Of a stretch of DNA of 37,222 bases, positions 20,057-30,100 are shown piece after piece. The notes beneath the pieces were generated by a model that worked only from the letters and a program-made list of their open reading frames with translations, was not told where the DNA came from and did not search any database. Position 1 is the stretch's first letter; every line of letters begins with the position of its first letter. A program made the position numbers and the translations under genes. This DNA is from Aplysia californica (Eukaryota; Mollusca; Gastropoda; Aplysiida; Aplysiidae): assembly GCF_000002075.1 (NCBI RefSeq), contig NW_004797422.1, forward strand, positions 642,891-680,112. Reading direction: 5' to 3'.

Positions 20057-20451
20057 TAGACAGGCAGACAGAAGGAAAGTAAAGAAATATGACCTCAAAA
20101 GTGTCACCCTCCAATCACCCGCAAGGACGTAACTCAGAGCAGAGAAAGAGGAGACAGTCACTCACTTATCATATTGTCCACTTGCTCGAAGGTGGGCTCG
20201 TATGTCATGGCTCTCAGAGCCAGGATGAATCCTCTCGAGTCGATGATCCCTTTTCCCCGCGGGTCGAAAGTCCCGAAAGCGTCACACAGCTCAATCTTCT
20301 GCTTGGGCGTCAGTTCAGGACGCAGTCCGTACCTCTTTGGGGGCAGCTCGATCTCCTCATCCGAGTCTGAGTCGCCACTGATGCTGGTCCGAGTCCCCAG
20401 TGTGATGGACTTATGTCTATCACTAGATCTAGTCATTGCGATACTCGCCAT
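14716..20451 (-). CDS. Centrin/caltractin-like EF-hand protein (three exons, complete)
   Basis: Exons at 20451-20166, 17618-17455 and 14853-14716 join in phase at GT-AG introns to give 195 residues. The ATG at 20451 has a good context (ACCATGG). The N-terminal ~50 residues are Ser/Thr- and acid-rich ([16 protein letters not shown]). The four-EF-hand body follows the centrin pattern: [62 protein letters not shown] and DEFKKIL. Only the fourth loop ([12 protein letters not shown]) is canonical. Loop 1 ([12 protein letters not shown]), loop 2 and loop 3 lack key acidic residues, so probably one Ca2+ site remains. Centrins act at centrioles, basal bodies and contractile fibres; a role here is inferred. 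Alignment to centrin is gap-free across the junctions, so no exon is lost in the assembly gap. It is a divergent paralog rather than a typical centrin. Confidence 0.85.
15178..16128. other. Assembly gap (Ns)
   Basis: 951 undetermined bases in intron 2 of the centrin-like gene. The left edge is a (TC)n run (15148-15177) and the right edge starts inside a long-type SINE, so the gap probably reflects repeat collapse. Confidence 0.95.
16129..16355 (+). mobile_element. SINE 3' half (long type), copy 2
   Basis: The same 225-bp segment as 14059-14295, with hairpins GTCAC (16172-16176) with GTGAC (16183-16187) and GGCGCTC (16302-16308) with GAGCGCC (16329-16335). Its 5' part is lost in the gap. Confidence 0.75.
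16356..16683. other. Intronic DNA, no feature
   Basis: Within intron 2 of the centrin-like gene. C-rich patches at 16555-16575 and 16645-16665 are the only structure. Confidence 0.4.
16684..17035 (-). mobile_element. tRNA-derived SINE of a second family (minus orientation)
   Basis: Read on the minus strand it begins GGGGGCTCTCGTGTTCGAGAGG, with a perfect B box (GGTTCGAATCC) about 50 bases on. The body, pyrimidine-rich with TTCCTTCTTACTACTACT and CTTAGGGTAGGTAAAATC, matches 26719-27017. It lies antisense to nothing and in the sense orientation of the centrin-like intron. Confidence 0.75.
17040..17150 (+). mobile_element. SINE tail (short type), diverged
   Basis: TCGTGTTACCGGAGATGACTAG, TCTTCGACACTTACATGACC and CGTAAAACTCTTAC follow the family's 3' order. 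The second hairpin is eroded. It is paired tail-to-tail with the copy at 17195-17375. Confidence 0.6.
17195..17375 (-). mobile_element. SINE body and tail (short type), minus orientation
   Basis: On the minus strand it reads GTGGGTGGTTGG, TGTGGTTTGTTCC, TTGTAACACCTCTACTCTTCAGCACTTATAC, GTGTTGCAAATACC and AAAACTCTTACTAAAA, the family order. Confidence 0.7.
17455..17618 (-). CDS. Centrin-like gene, exon 2 (EF-hands 2 and 3)
   Basis: The acceptor is TTCCACAG|AAAAAGTC and the donor is CTCGTG|GTAGGC. It encodes [20 protein letters not shown] through VITLDNLV. Both degenerate loops lie here. Confidence 0.85.
17631..17706 (+). repeat. G-rich tract adjoining the exon 2 acceptor
   Basis: Many runs of 3-18 G on the plus strand, so the transcript of the minus-strand gene has an equally C-rich tract directly upstream of its 3' splice site. 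It can form a G-quadruplex on the non-transcript strand. Confidence 0.85.
17820..18150. repeat. Direct repeat, unit about 90 bp, about 240 bp apart
   Basis: 17826-17900 and 18063-18145 share AAAACAGCACCTGGA, TGCCTCT(A/T)TAAAT and AATTATTGATGGTCA then TACTTTGTGGG. A third partial copy (TGGTCCTCTATGAATAAATTATTGA) follows the first at about 17909. It is non-coding, in intron 1 of the centrin-like gene. Confidence 0.7.
18444..18654 (+). repeat. (CT)n microsatellite, about 210 bp
   Basis: Nearly pure CT with a few C-runs and CA/TTT interruptions. It accounts for the Ser-Leu and Arg-Glu reading frames here, which are not genes. Confidence 0.95.
18656..18745 (+). mobile_element. SINE tail (short type)
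   Basis: TGTTATTCTCTTGTAACACC, then GGTACTT (18690-18696) pairing with AAGTGCT (18717-18723, with G-U wobbles), then GTAAAACTCTTACTAAAAC. It is tail-to-tail with 18746-18955. Confidence 0.75.
18746..18955 (-). mobile_element. SINE body and tail (short type), minus orientation
   Basis: On the minus strand: GTGGGTGGCTGGTGGGTGC, TGTGGTTTGCGCC, GTATGTTATTCTCCAGTAACAAC. It abuts the previous copy tail-to-tail. Confidence 0.7.
19109..19303 (+). repeat. (GAA)n trinucleotide repeat, about 195 bp (about 65 units)
   Basis: Almost uninterrupted AAG/GAA on the plus strand with a few GAAAAAG interruptions after 19242. It lies in intron 1 of the minus-strand centrin-like gene, whose transcript carries CUU repeats. 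It explains the poly-Lys, poly-Arg and poly-Ser frames here. Confidence 0.95.
19304..19972. other. Intronic DNA, no feature
   Basis: Part of intron 1 of the centrin-like gene. A short (TA)n run lies at 19437-19449. No other structure seen. Confidence 0.4.
19973..20071 (+). repeat. (GACA)n microsatellite, about 99 bp
   Basis: About 24 tetranucleotide units, 95 bp upstream of the exon 1 donor of the centrin-like gene. The Cys-Leu-Ser-Val frames on the minus strand are its translation. Confidence 0.95.
20166..20451 (-). CDS. Centrin-like gene, exon 1 (start, N-terminal tail, EF-hand 1)
   Basis: ATG at 20451-20449 in ACCATGG. The donor is GATAA|GTGAGT at phase 1. An upstream in-frame ATG at about 20490 exists, but the centrin-type length and better context favour 20451. 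Confidence 0.8.
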
Positions 20452-20719
20452 GGTAGCTCTGAGACTGAGTGACTTTAGACTCGAAAGCACTGGAAGATTA
20501 TCAAATCTGAATGGGACTGAATGCGTGCAGCACCGTAATAGATATTTACAGTTTGCAAAGAAATATGATTGCGGCGTTCATTGTCTGTGCAAAGGTGGGA
20601 ACACACGGCAATTCACGAATATCCAAAACATGCATTTCTTTGAGAAGGCGTGCGTTTAGAGGTAGATCTATTTGTTTGAAAAAAAAAATCCAAAGTCTAG
20701 ATATCTAAATAAAAATAGA
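20452..20719 (-). promoter_or_regulatory. Presumed promoter and 5' UTR of the centrin-like gene
   Basis: Lies upstream of the start codon and before a SINE at 20720. No clear TATA box or initiator. The role is inferred from position only. Confidence 0.3.
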
Positions 20720-20930
20720 GGATGAGAACTGAATTTCAGCTATCTTCCTCTGAGTTTTAGCTTTTGTATCATTTAATGGCACTTGCAATACAAATAAGTC
20801 ATGTTTGTGCCAAAGATTAAAGGTGTTACTAGAGAATAACATGCAAAGAAAAAGAAGAGAGGTAATGATGACAGGTGTGCCTTGGGAAAGAAGGAGCCAA
20901 CCACATCCTCCAACACGAACATAGGGGGAA
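20720..20930 (-). mobile_element. SINE body and tail (short type), minus orientation
   Basis: On the minus strand: TGTGGTTGGCTCCTTCTTTCC, GCATGTTATTCTCTAGTAACACC, TTTGGCAC and GCAAGTGCC. The second hairpin keeps only five base pairs. It sits a few hundred bases upstream of the centrin-like start. Confidence 0.7.
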
Positions 20931-21164
20931 AAAAAGTACCCCGATGCTGCCAAACCTGGCCACGATTCAGGTAGCTGTGCAAGAAAGATCTATAAAATGG
21001 TACATGATGGACTTGATTCATTGTAATTGTATGCACCAAGAGCTTACTATCTGCCTGCACTGCTGCCATCTTTTATTCTCCCCCTCCCACTCTTGTTGTT
21101 GCCCCCCCCCCCTCAGCCAAAATTGCAATCCCATCCCCTCTCATCATTTGACCTCCCGAGTGTG
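20931..21164. other. Non-coding spacer before the minisatellite
   Basis: C-rich at 21070-21130, with no gene or repeat family recognised. Confidence 0.35.
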
Positions 21165-22691
21165 AGACACTCCTAAATACATGACTCCGTCCTTCATGCT
21201 GTCCCCCTCTGAGTATATGACTCCGCACCTTTCGTTATCCCCTTGAGACTGTGACTCCGCCCTTTTCGTTATCCCCTTGAGACTGCGACTCCGCCCTTTT
21301 CATTATCCCCTTGAGACTGTGACCCCGCCCTTTTCATTATCCTCTTGAGACTGTGACCCCGCCCTTTTCATTATCCTCTTGAGACTGTGACCCCGCCCTT
21401 TTCATTATCCTCTTGAGACTGTGACCCCGCCCTTTTCATTATCCTCTTGAGACTGCAACTCCGCCCTTTTCGTTATCCCTCTGAGACTTTGACTCCGCCC
21501 TTTTCGTTATTCCTTTGAGACTGTGACACCGCCCCACATGCTGACCTCCAATGAGTGTATGACTCCGCTCTTCTCATTGACCCCTTGAGTATGTCGCAAT
21601 GTGATCCACCCTTCCAGTTGTCCCCCTGAGTATGTTTGATGAATCTGCTTTTGTCATCTTCCTCCTTTCATGCTGTCCCCCTATGAGTACGTGACTCCAC
21701 CTCTCATGCTGTCCCCTATGAGTACGTGACTCCACCTCTCATGATGTCCCCCTATGACATGAGTACGTGTCTCCGCCTCTCATGATGTCCCCCTATGAAA
21801 TGAGTACGTGACTCCGCCCCTCATGCTGTCCCCTATGAGTATGTGACTCCACCTCTCATGTTGTCCCCTATGAGTATGTGACTCCGCTCTCATGATGTCC
21901 CCTATGAGTATGTGACTCCGCCTCTCATGATGTCCCCTATGAGTACGTGACTCCGCCTCTCATGATGTCCCCTATGAGTACGTGACTCCGCCTCTCATGC
22001 TGTCCCCTATGAGTACGTGACTCCGCCTCTCATGCTGTCCCCCTATGACACGAGTATGTGACTCCACCTCTTATGCTGTCCCCTATGAGTATGTAACTCC
22101 GCCTCTCATGCTGCCCCCCTATGACATAAGTACGTGACTCCACCTCTCATGCTGTCCCCCTATGAGATAAATACGCGACTCTGCCTCTCATGCTGTCCCC
22201 CTATGACATGAGTATGTGTCTCCGCCTCTCATGCTGTACCCCTATGACATAAGTACCTGACTCCACCTCTCAATCTCATGCTGTCCCCTATGAGTACGTG
22301 ACTCCACCTCTCATGCTGTTTCCCTTTGACATGAGTACGTGGCTCCGCCTCTCATGGTGTCCCCTATGAGTACGTGACTCCGCCTCTCATCCTGTCCCCC
22401 TATGACATGAGTACGTGACTCCACCTCTCATCCTGTCCCCCTTTGACATGAGTACGTGACTCCGCCTTTCATGCTGTCCCCTATGAGTACGTGACTCCAT
22501 CTCTCATGCTCCCCCCTATGAGTATATGACTCCGCCTCTCATGCTGCCTATGACATTAGTATGCGACTCCACCTCTCATGATGTCCCCCTAAGACATGAG
22601 AACTTGACTGCTGTTTCTCTAAGTTAAGAACGAGCCGTTCCTCTCTATACGAGTATGAGTATGTCACTCCACCCTTCATGCTGTCTCTCTA
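21165..22691 (+). repeat. Large minisatellite, 34/35/41-bp units
   Basis: Two related blocks. At about 21200-21540 a 34-bp unit (GAGACTGTGACCCCGCCC plus TTTTCATTATCCTCTT) repeats about ten times. At about 21660-22620 a 35-bp unit (CATGCTGTCCCCTATGAG plus TACGTGACTCCGCCTCT) and a 41-bp variant with an extra C and ACATG alternate for some 25 or more copies. Both share GACTCCGCC. There are no spacers, so this is not a CRISPR array. Confidence 0.9.
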
Positions 22692-22875
22692 TGTGGGTGG
22701 TAGGCAGGTGCTCTGGTGTGGTTTGTTTCTTCTCTCCTATCAAACGTCTATCGTCTTTATCTCCCCTTCTTCTCTTTTGTGTTTGTTACTCTCTTGTAAC
22801 ACCTCAAGTCTTCGGCACTTATATGACCTTATTGTGATGGAAGTGCCGTAAAACACTTACTAAAACAAAACATGT
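22692..22875 (+). mobile_element. SINE (short type) inserted in the minisatellite
   Basis: GTGGGTGGTAGGCAGGTGCTC through TGTTAC with GTAACA, GGCACTT (22814-22820) with AAGTGCC (22841-22847) and CGTAAAACACTTACTAAAA. Minisatellite sequence resumes on the right (CAGTAACTCCACACCTCATGC). TGTCTCTCT on both sides is a likely target-site duplication. Confidence 0.8.
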
Positions 22876-23250
22876 CTCTCTCTTTGAGTCAGTAACTCCA
22901 CACCTCATGCTGTCTGTCACCCTGTGAAGAGTAAGCCTTGGTCTCCCAGTGGGTTGGGGGAGAGGTGACAAATGAATCTTCAGAACATTAGTCGGAAGTA
23001 GATTGAACACTATCATGTTGAAAAACACATTAACTGCATAATCCCATATTTAGAAATTAGACACGAACAAGTAAAGTGTAATTTCGATTTTCTTTAATGG
23101 CTCTTCCGCACGCACCGTGGGAAAGAAAATCATAAATATATTATTTCAAAATATTTTTGTTTAATAAAATCAAGACCCACAAAACAAAACAATCATAAAA
23201 AGGGCATGACAGAAATCTGGTTGCAATAAAAATAAACTCAGTCACTCCAA
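22876..23250. other. Minisatellite remnant and non-coding spacer
   Basis: The first ~55 bp are the displaced end of the minisatellite. The remainder, to 23250, is AT-rich with several AATAAA-like motifs and no gene. Confidence 0.5.
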
Positions 23251-23252
23251 AC

Positions 23253-23516
23253 TACATTCTCCACCAATAGACACAATGCTTTACATAACAACATTCTCCA
23301 CCAACAGACACAGTGCTTTACATAACAACATTCTCCACCAACAGACACAGTGCTTTACATAACAACATTCTCCACCAACAGACACAGTGCTTTACATAAT
23401 AACATTTTCCACCATCAGACACAGTGCTTTACATAACAACATTCTCCACCAACAGACACAGTGCTTTACATAACTACATCCTCCACCAACAGACACAGTG
23501 CTTTACATAACAACAT
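23253..23516 (+). repeat. 37-bp minisatellite, about seven copies
   Basis: The unit starts ACATTCTCCACCAACAGACA and ends GTGCTTTACATAACA. Copies begin at about 23254, 23291, 23328, 23365, 23402, 23439 and 23476 and are nearly identical, so the array is young. Confidence 0.9.
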
Positions 23517-24045
23517 GTGGGCGGCCTGCTGTTCACATGTACTAAGCCCAAAATTTAGAAATTCTTTTTTAAAGTTAAAGCCAGTTACTTAACCTGTGGT
23601 ATTGGCAGCATGAGTGCTAAAAAAAATATTAAATTAAATTTCAAATTTTAGATGTTGAAAAAAGCAACAACCCCCCCCCCCCCCAAACAAACACCAAAAC
23701 CAACAACAACAAAAACCCAACAAACAATAACATAACGTAAGATTGTTAACAGAATGAAATAATTTTTCTCTCTCACACTGAATTTTTTTTTCTTCTGAGC
23801 TTAGTACATTTGAACAGCTTGCTGAACATGCACATCAACAATATGGTAACTGATTAAACTATTATATCACATGGTTTACTCACCACTTCCTACAACATAA
23901 TCAGATATCTTTGTGGATCTTACATCCCTCCCGACTTGTGTCTAATCTACTATAACTATCTATTCTATAGTTTCTGCTTTACACGGAAGATCCACAAAGT
24001 GGATGAGATGGTATCCAGGAAACCTCATAAGTCTTCAAACCACTA

Positions 24046-24202
24046 TACAGTAAACTTTGTTCAACATGAAATCCCTGAAACTATGAAAGGATTTCAAATC
24101 CACATTCTTATTCCTCTACTATAACATGAAATCTGCTTAACACAAGATCAAGAAGAAATTCTCAGGTCCTGTGAGTGTCATGTTATTAGGGTTTTACAGT
24201 AT
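24046..24202. mobile_element. Small MITE, possibly Tc1/mariner-pogo type
   Basis: TATACAGTAAAC...CAACATGAAA at the left pairs, inverted, with TATACTGTAAAACCC...AACATGAC at the right. TA at both outer edges fits a TA target site. It is about 156 bp and non-coding. The family is inferred from the end motif only. Confidence 0.5.
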
Positions 24203-26220
24203 ACAATATTTCTGGAGCCTCGTACATTCTGTAAAAATATATCTTAGAGGAGAATTTCAGTAGTCACTTATCAAATAAAACATTTGCCTAAAGAACCACT
24301 GTAACTTGTAATATACAAAAATTACACTAAGAGACACACTCTCCGCTTTTCCCAAATTCTTACTGCGAACTAGAGACCTCCTGAACACCCTGGTTTATCC
24401 CCGACAAGCACATACAGTAAACATATAGATCTATATTAAAAGACGCTTTCACCAGCCTATTATTCTGACAAAATCCAAAAGTAAATATGGCTGAACAAAT
24501 TTCAGATGAAATTAAAGCTGTCAACCAGTTGATCTAACATAAGTAGCGATGAAGGATAAAAAAAAAGTAGAGGACAGGATAGTCCACCTAAAAATAACTG
24601 GTACATTTGTACATCCACTACAAGTACAAGTATTATAAATTCTATTCTTGAAAAAAGAAATAAGGTGAAATGCAAGTTCAGCTCTACTGAAATATTTATT
24701 AGCTATCACGTTTTATATGTTTTTACCGTGGAGAGCACAGTAAGTCATAAACCTTTTAAAACATTAACTGCTACGCTACTGCACTCTACATTTCATTTAC
24801 TCATGTACTGGAACTACATAAATTGTGCGGACTCGAGGAGAGTTTCTGCTTTCTATACTAATGTTTGGGGTCAACATATTTTTTCTTCTCTTTACTTATG
24901 AACAAAGTTCATCTTGAGGCTCAAAACATCTCAATATCACCATATCATTAAAGGTCTCTTTAAAAAAAGATCATACCGTATATCATCACATACAGGACAA
25001 ATGTGCAGATAAGCCCCACATGGACTTGGCAGTCAAAATTTTTGTATAAATCATAATATGTTCATTAGATAAGACGCACAAACTTTTTCATGGCAAGCAA
25101 CATCACTTAAAACTTGCCCATTTGATAAATTATAGAACGCCAAACTAAAAAGAACTGATGCATGTACGGAATAACAGCTCCTCATTGTCACCATTCAAAA
25201 GGTCTCTGATCTTATTATTATTCATCTCAACTGCATCATCCCTGTCATGTAAGTCACATAATTTGGGAATTTGTTCGCTGGGTCAGCTCCCACCAGTTTT
25301 TGGATCTAATTTCTCATGGATAAGATACTGGGCGACTTTGAAACCCTGGTTTTTGGGTAAAAAGTTGCATCCTATACATGATGATATACAGTAACTCATA
25401 ACTGATGGAAGTACATTTTTGTAATTTGTGAACATAAAAGTAAATGAATAATGTGAAACAAAAATGTTTTGAATGTCCATACACAAGAGATTTGGCCATG
25501 TGACACAATCAACTATTTTGAAGGATATAAAATTAATATTCCAAAAGCATTTGATGGGCACATCATGTACACCATTACAACGAGGTTTCTTTGATGCCCT
25601 CGAAAGCAAACAAAATATGTGTACCTAAGAGATAAAGGTTTAAAAAAATAATAACAGCAATCAATACATGCACAAACGTCATTACATTCATTATATTGCA
25701 CTCAACACAGGAACTTCCACACCACTCTATCCATAATGACAAATCAAGTGAATTGAGGCGTTGATAAATAGATAAGTTATCATTACTGTTTCACGGAGAA
25801 ATCAAGTATAATCAAATAAGGCATCTAAAAAGATGACTGTCAGTAAATTTAACAACAAATGAAATTAAAAACAGGTATTTAGGGGGTGCTTTTCCATGAA
25901 AGACAACTTGGTTTCTCTCAATGACTGCAGACAGCTATATTTACAGTGAATCAAAGAAATATAAAGTTAAATCAAAACCACTCAATGAAACAGAAATTTG
26001 AAACAAAAGTATTTTTTTTTAGCACCATAGCACTTTCAAGGTATGCATTCTGATCTAATTTTTAAAATAAAAAAAATATTGCAGTCAGTTCACTATCCGT
26101 TATCCAGACTCTGATGTCTTCATTTAGCAGCACTCTTCGAGATGCCAGAACTTGAAGCATTATGGGAACTATTATATTAAATGGAAACTGTCTAGATTTT
26201 GCTCAAGAAGGCTGTAAAAA

Positions 26221-26226
26221 TTTATT
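26221..26226 (-). promoter_or_regulatory. Candidate poly(A) signal of BLOC1S1
   Basis: AATAAA on the minus strand, 92 bases past the BLOC1S1 stop codon. It is the nearest such motif. Confidence 0.45.
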
Positions 26227-26317
26227 TAAAATTTATGATCACGGAAAAGTCCATTTCTTCAGACAGAACGCAACATGAACTTCTGGCTCAATGATTTTGA
26301 AACATGATTCACCTTGG

Positions 26318-26325
26318 TCATTCAC
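26318..26325 (-). CDS. BLOC1S1: BLOC1S1 exon 5 (coding part)
   Basis: Acceptor TTTGTTCATTTCAG|GTGAATGA with a good polypyrimidine tract. Completes AGT, adds GAA and stops at TGA. The exon continues as 3' UTR. Confidence 0.7.
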
Positions 26326-27057
26326 CTGAAATGAACAAAGAAAAAAGAATACATTATTATCTCCAAAGAATTCTTAAAGGAGAAAAGCGGGGTCTTGGGT
26401 TGGGAGGGAGATCAAATCATCAACAAAGGGAAATATGATGTGCAACTCTTTGGACAATGTGTAGCATGTGGACAAAATTTATTCATGCACACTTACAATC
26501 ACGAAACAAAAGAAAGCAGGAAAATTTCTTGAAAAAAATGCTTCTTCACCTCAGGAAAAGACTGAACAATAATGCCAGACACACTTAAACATAACGTCAC
26601 TTACAGTATGTGACAGAAATTTTATAAATATTAGAGCACAAGACAAATCTTGTTATTTATATTCAATACCATACATATTATAACAGTGCACATACTCCAA
26701 CAAGAACAACTAATAACAGGGGCTCGTGTTGTCTAGAAGTATGGTGTTTGCCTCTCATTTAAAAGGTACCAGGTTTAAAACTTGATAGCGACGAACACAT
26801 TTTTTTCTCTAAAATTTACTTCTTTCACATTCCCTGGTCCTGTTCTTTCATCTGCTTTCATCTCCAACCACCACCCCTCCTCCCCTTTTACCCCCTACAG
26901 TCTCCTCTTTTTAAAAACTTTCCACTCTTTCTACTGCTATTCCTTGCTCCTTCTTACTGCTATCTTTTAGACACACTCCTGATCTTAGGGTAGGTAAGAT
27001 CAAACACCTTGAGAAAAGGAGAGAGAGAGGGAGGGGGAGGGAGAAAGAGAGAGAAAC

Positions 27058-27123
<66 letters not shown>

Positions 27124-30100
27124 GGGAGGGTTTGGTATGAAGTATTGAATTAGTGTAGGCCAATGACCTCCCCACGGGCCTAAGCTGAGGGCAATAGTGT
27201 AGGACAAGGACGTGTTTATTAGATACGTCACAGAAGTATTCAGTGGCACAGATTACACACTATGTAACAGCTCGCTAGGGTTCTGCAGGGTAAGGTCTGG
27301 GTGAAATTGTAGTGGAGAGTGGACCATGGCAGAACAAATGAAGGACAAAGGCTTATTGGTAAAGGAAAAACAGCTGCTCCATATACAGGTGTACAAAAAA
27401 TCAATGTAATATATGTAAACCCCCCCCCCTCTAATCTGCATATTTAAATGACTGTGAACCCAACAGGCATAGTAGTGTAATATAACGGGCATAATTTATG
27501 TAAAATTTTGACCCAATCGTCCAACTTTGTTATCTCCCTTGGTTTCGTCTGAAATTTGTACATATATAGCAATCAAAAGAATTGCAGTTTCCGATCGATG
27601 TCGCAATGTGGGTGCTAAACTGTACTTGCATTCGGTGTGCATATTATAATACTTACTTTTCCTGTAGGCGTATTCTAAAGCACTAGAAATGGTCCTCATG
27701 TCTGTCTCAATACTCCTCGCCCAGTTTTCAACATCACCAATTTCCTGAAAACAAAAGAATATATAATGTCTTATCATTTGGACTCACGAAAACTTATCGT
27801 AAATAATGAAATCACATCACATCGAAAAAAAAACTGTTCACAACTTAAGTTCTGTTGAAAAATCCCATGCCCTAAAAATACATAATTTTTCTTCTCTTCG
27901 TTAAGTTAAAGGATGCAATACAAAATCCATATATGTATGTAATCAAACACCAAAGTCCTGAAAAATTTAAACCCTTTTCCAAATTGTTCCTGCTTTTCAA
28001 AGTGGGCCAACTATGAGTCAGTCAGATTCATGCTATATCACAGAGGGGATGACCTTGGTTTGAATATCAACTGCAGCATTCTTGAACTTCTACTTCTGGA
28101 GTTGTGAATGCTCTGAAACCTTTGGCTTGGTTTTTACCACAGATGAATGTTACTTTCAGAGGTAAAAACTCTTAAATAACCCGACAAACTTTCACCATAC
28201 AGAATTTTTCTCTCCTCAAATTCAAAACTCTTGAAAGGAGTTTGAGAGATCTAAAAAAATATAAAGTTGAGTCAAAACTATCATATTCCCAATACCAAAT
28301 CTATGTTCAGTACTTCACTATCTGGTTAGTTTTGTCGCTTTTTGGGCCCACATTTAACATAAAACTACACAACTTTATGGATGGTAATGCATGTAATTTT
28401 GCAGGTTACACACACAAAAAAGGATATAATTCAAGGAACTTATAATACAGATTTTACGTCACTCCCCTGTTCAAAACATAATTTTACCTTTAAAGCAGTG
28501 TTAAAATCCTCCACTAGTTTGAGCCATTGCATGGTCTGCTTTGAGAACTGAGCAGCGTTGGCCTGAAGAATGCGGGTCTCCGTATCCAGTTTCTTCTGGT
28601 TAACGTATGCTTGAGCTACTCTGTGGTACAGAGATGATGACAACATGGTCAGATTAGAACCAGTATGGAAAGAGTAGTGCAAAAAAAAGATGACAAATTT
28701 AATGACGGTACAAGAGGAAGTTAAAAGCGAGTCCATGGAGAATTTTCCTCAGAAATTAACATTTTACAGTGAAATGTCAAGGCAAGTAAGCTGACTCTCA
28801 TTCTCATCTTTGAATTAGTATAATCCACTACACTGAAAGAAGCATGCATTAACCCAGTTAGTTGTACGTACAACATAGAGCTCTTATCATCACAGCCTCT
28901 TGGGCATCAATGACATTCTTAAATAGTCTTCACTGATCTTTATGATTGATAGTCCCTTCAATCTGACAAAACATACATTTTTTTGTCTCTATACTAGACT
29001 CAGTCAAGTACATGTGTGTGACTTTTTGTTTACATACACACTATAACAAAAACACAGTAGATATGGTATATATTATTTAACTTACTTCCTCTCCAAGTCA
29101 AACGGGAGAGAAATTATCTTACGGTACTTTTACTTTTAAAACAGAGGCATGTATGAGCATATCTGCACATATGTGTATGTTCCCAACACAAAATCTACCT
29201 AGAGAGTGGCAGGACATCATTAAAATTGTTGTTGTGTGCAACAAATAAAGGATGGTATTTCAAAAATGTCAGTAACAGTATCTGGATACCATAATCCTTT
29301 GTCCATTCATTTTACTGACAGAGGATCGTGATCTTTCACATTTCATTAACATCTCAAGCAAAACATTCAACAGCCCTCAAACTCTGTAATAGAGCAAATT
29401 TTGTACCATAATGAACTGTAACAAATGTTGGCTCCTCATGAATAAATCTGATGGGAAATTAGTTTTTATTAAAGCCTGAAAACAGACTTTAAAACTAAAG
29501 CATAGTTTTTTTGGCATGCACTATTCAACTTTCAATCCATACCCCCCCCGCCAATTATTATTGAACTTTACTTTACTTTTCCGATCCATCGGCCATCTGG
29601 GTTCTAGTCCTTCGACCTGTTGATAAGGCAAAGAATTTCCAATTTTTTATCAGCTGTATTTTGTCGCTGTATAAAGTATTTCCAATATCCTGGAAGGCAG
29701 GTAGGCAGTCGCTTTGCAGGTCGCTAAGTGTAGGACACGTAAAGAAATGGTGGGATACTAACTGTTTCATCCTGACAATCACACAACCGGCTGTCAGGTT
29801 GGGTATCTTTGCGGATCGTATTTCGGTACAAATTCAGAGGGGTGTGTTGTGTTCGCAGGCGAAAGACAGTGACTTGTTCTCTTCTACTGAGGGAATATAG
29901 TGCTTCTTTTGAGTTGGGAGCAGACATGTTTGAAGACACTTTTTTACTGAAAAGAAAATTTTAAAAATACAATTCCTTACCCAGCATTTAAATGGTCAAC
30001 AAGCACATGGGAGAGGGCTGTTGCAGCAACTATGGCATCTCTCTTCCGCTTCTCTGAAAAACAACCAAAAAAAAAAAAGGTAAAATTTTGAAGAACAGGC

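Larger units (their letters stand above)
23517..26317. other. AT-rich non-coding DNA, possibly extended 3' UTR of BLOC1S1
   Basis: No coding signal on either strand. It has a poly-C run (23671-23684) and a small inverted-repeat element at 24046-24202. A segment near 24973-25100 (ACCGTAT..., ATAAGCCCCACA, ATAAGACGCACA) looks like a decayed dispersed repeat. Part of it could be transcribed with BLOC1S1 if the proximal poly(A) signal is skipped. Confidence 0.4.
26326..27656 (-). other. BLOC1S1 intron 4
   Basis: 1331 bp; contains a second-family SINE at 26719-27017 and a (GA)n run, and otherwise nothing recognisable. Confidence 0.7.

Noticed and set aside
19842-20161. Cys-Leu-Ser-Val repeat protein
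   Set aside because: Direct translation of the (GACA)n repeat.
21165-22691. CRISPR-like array
   Set aside because: Repeats abut without unique spacers and the DNA is animal nuclear; it is a minisatellite.
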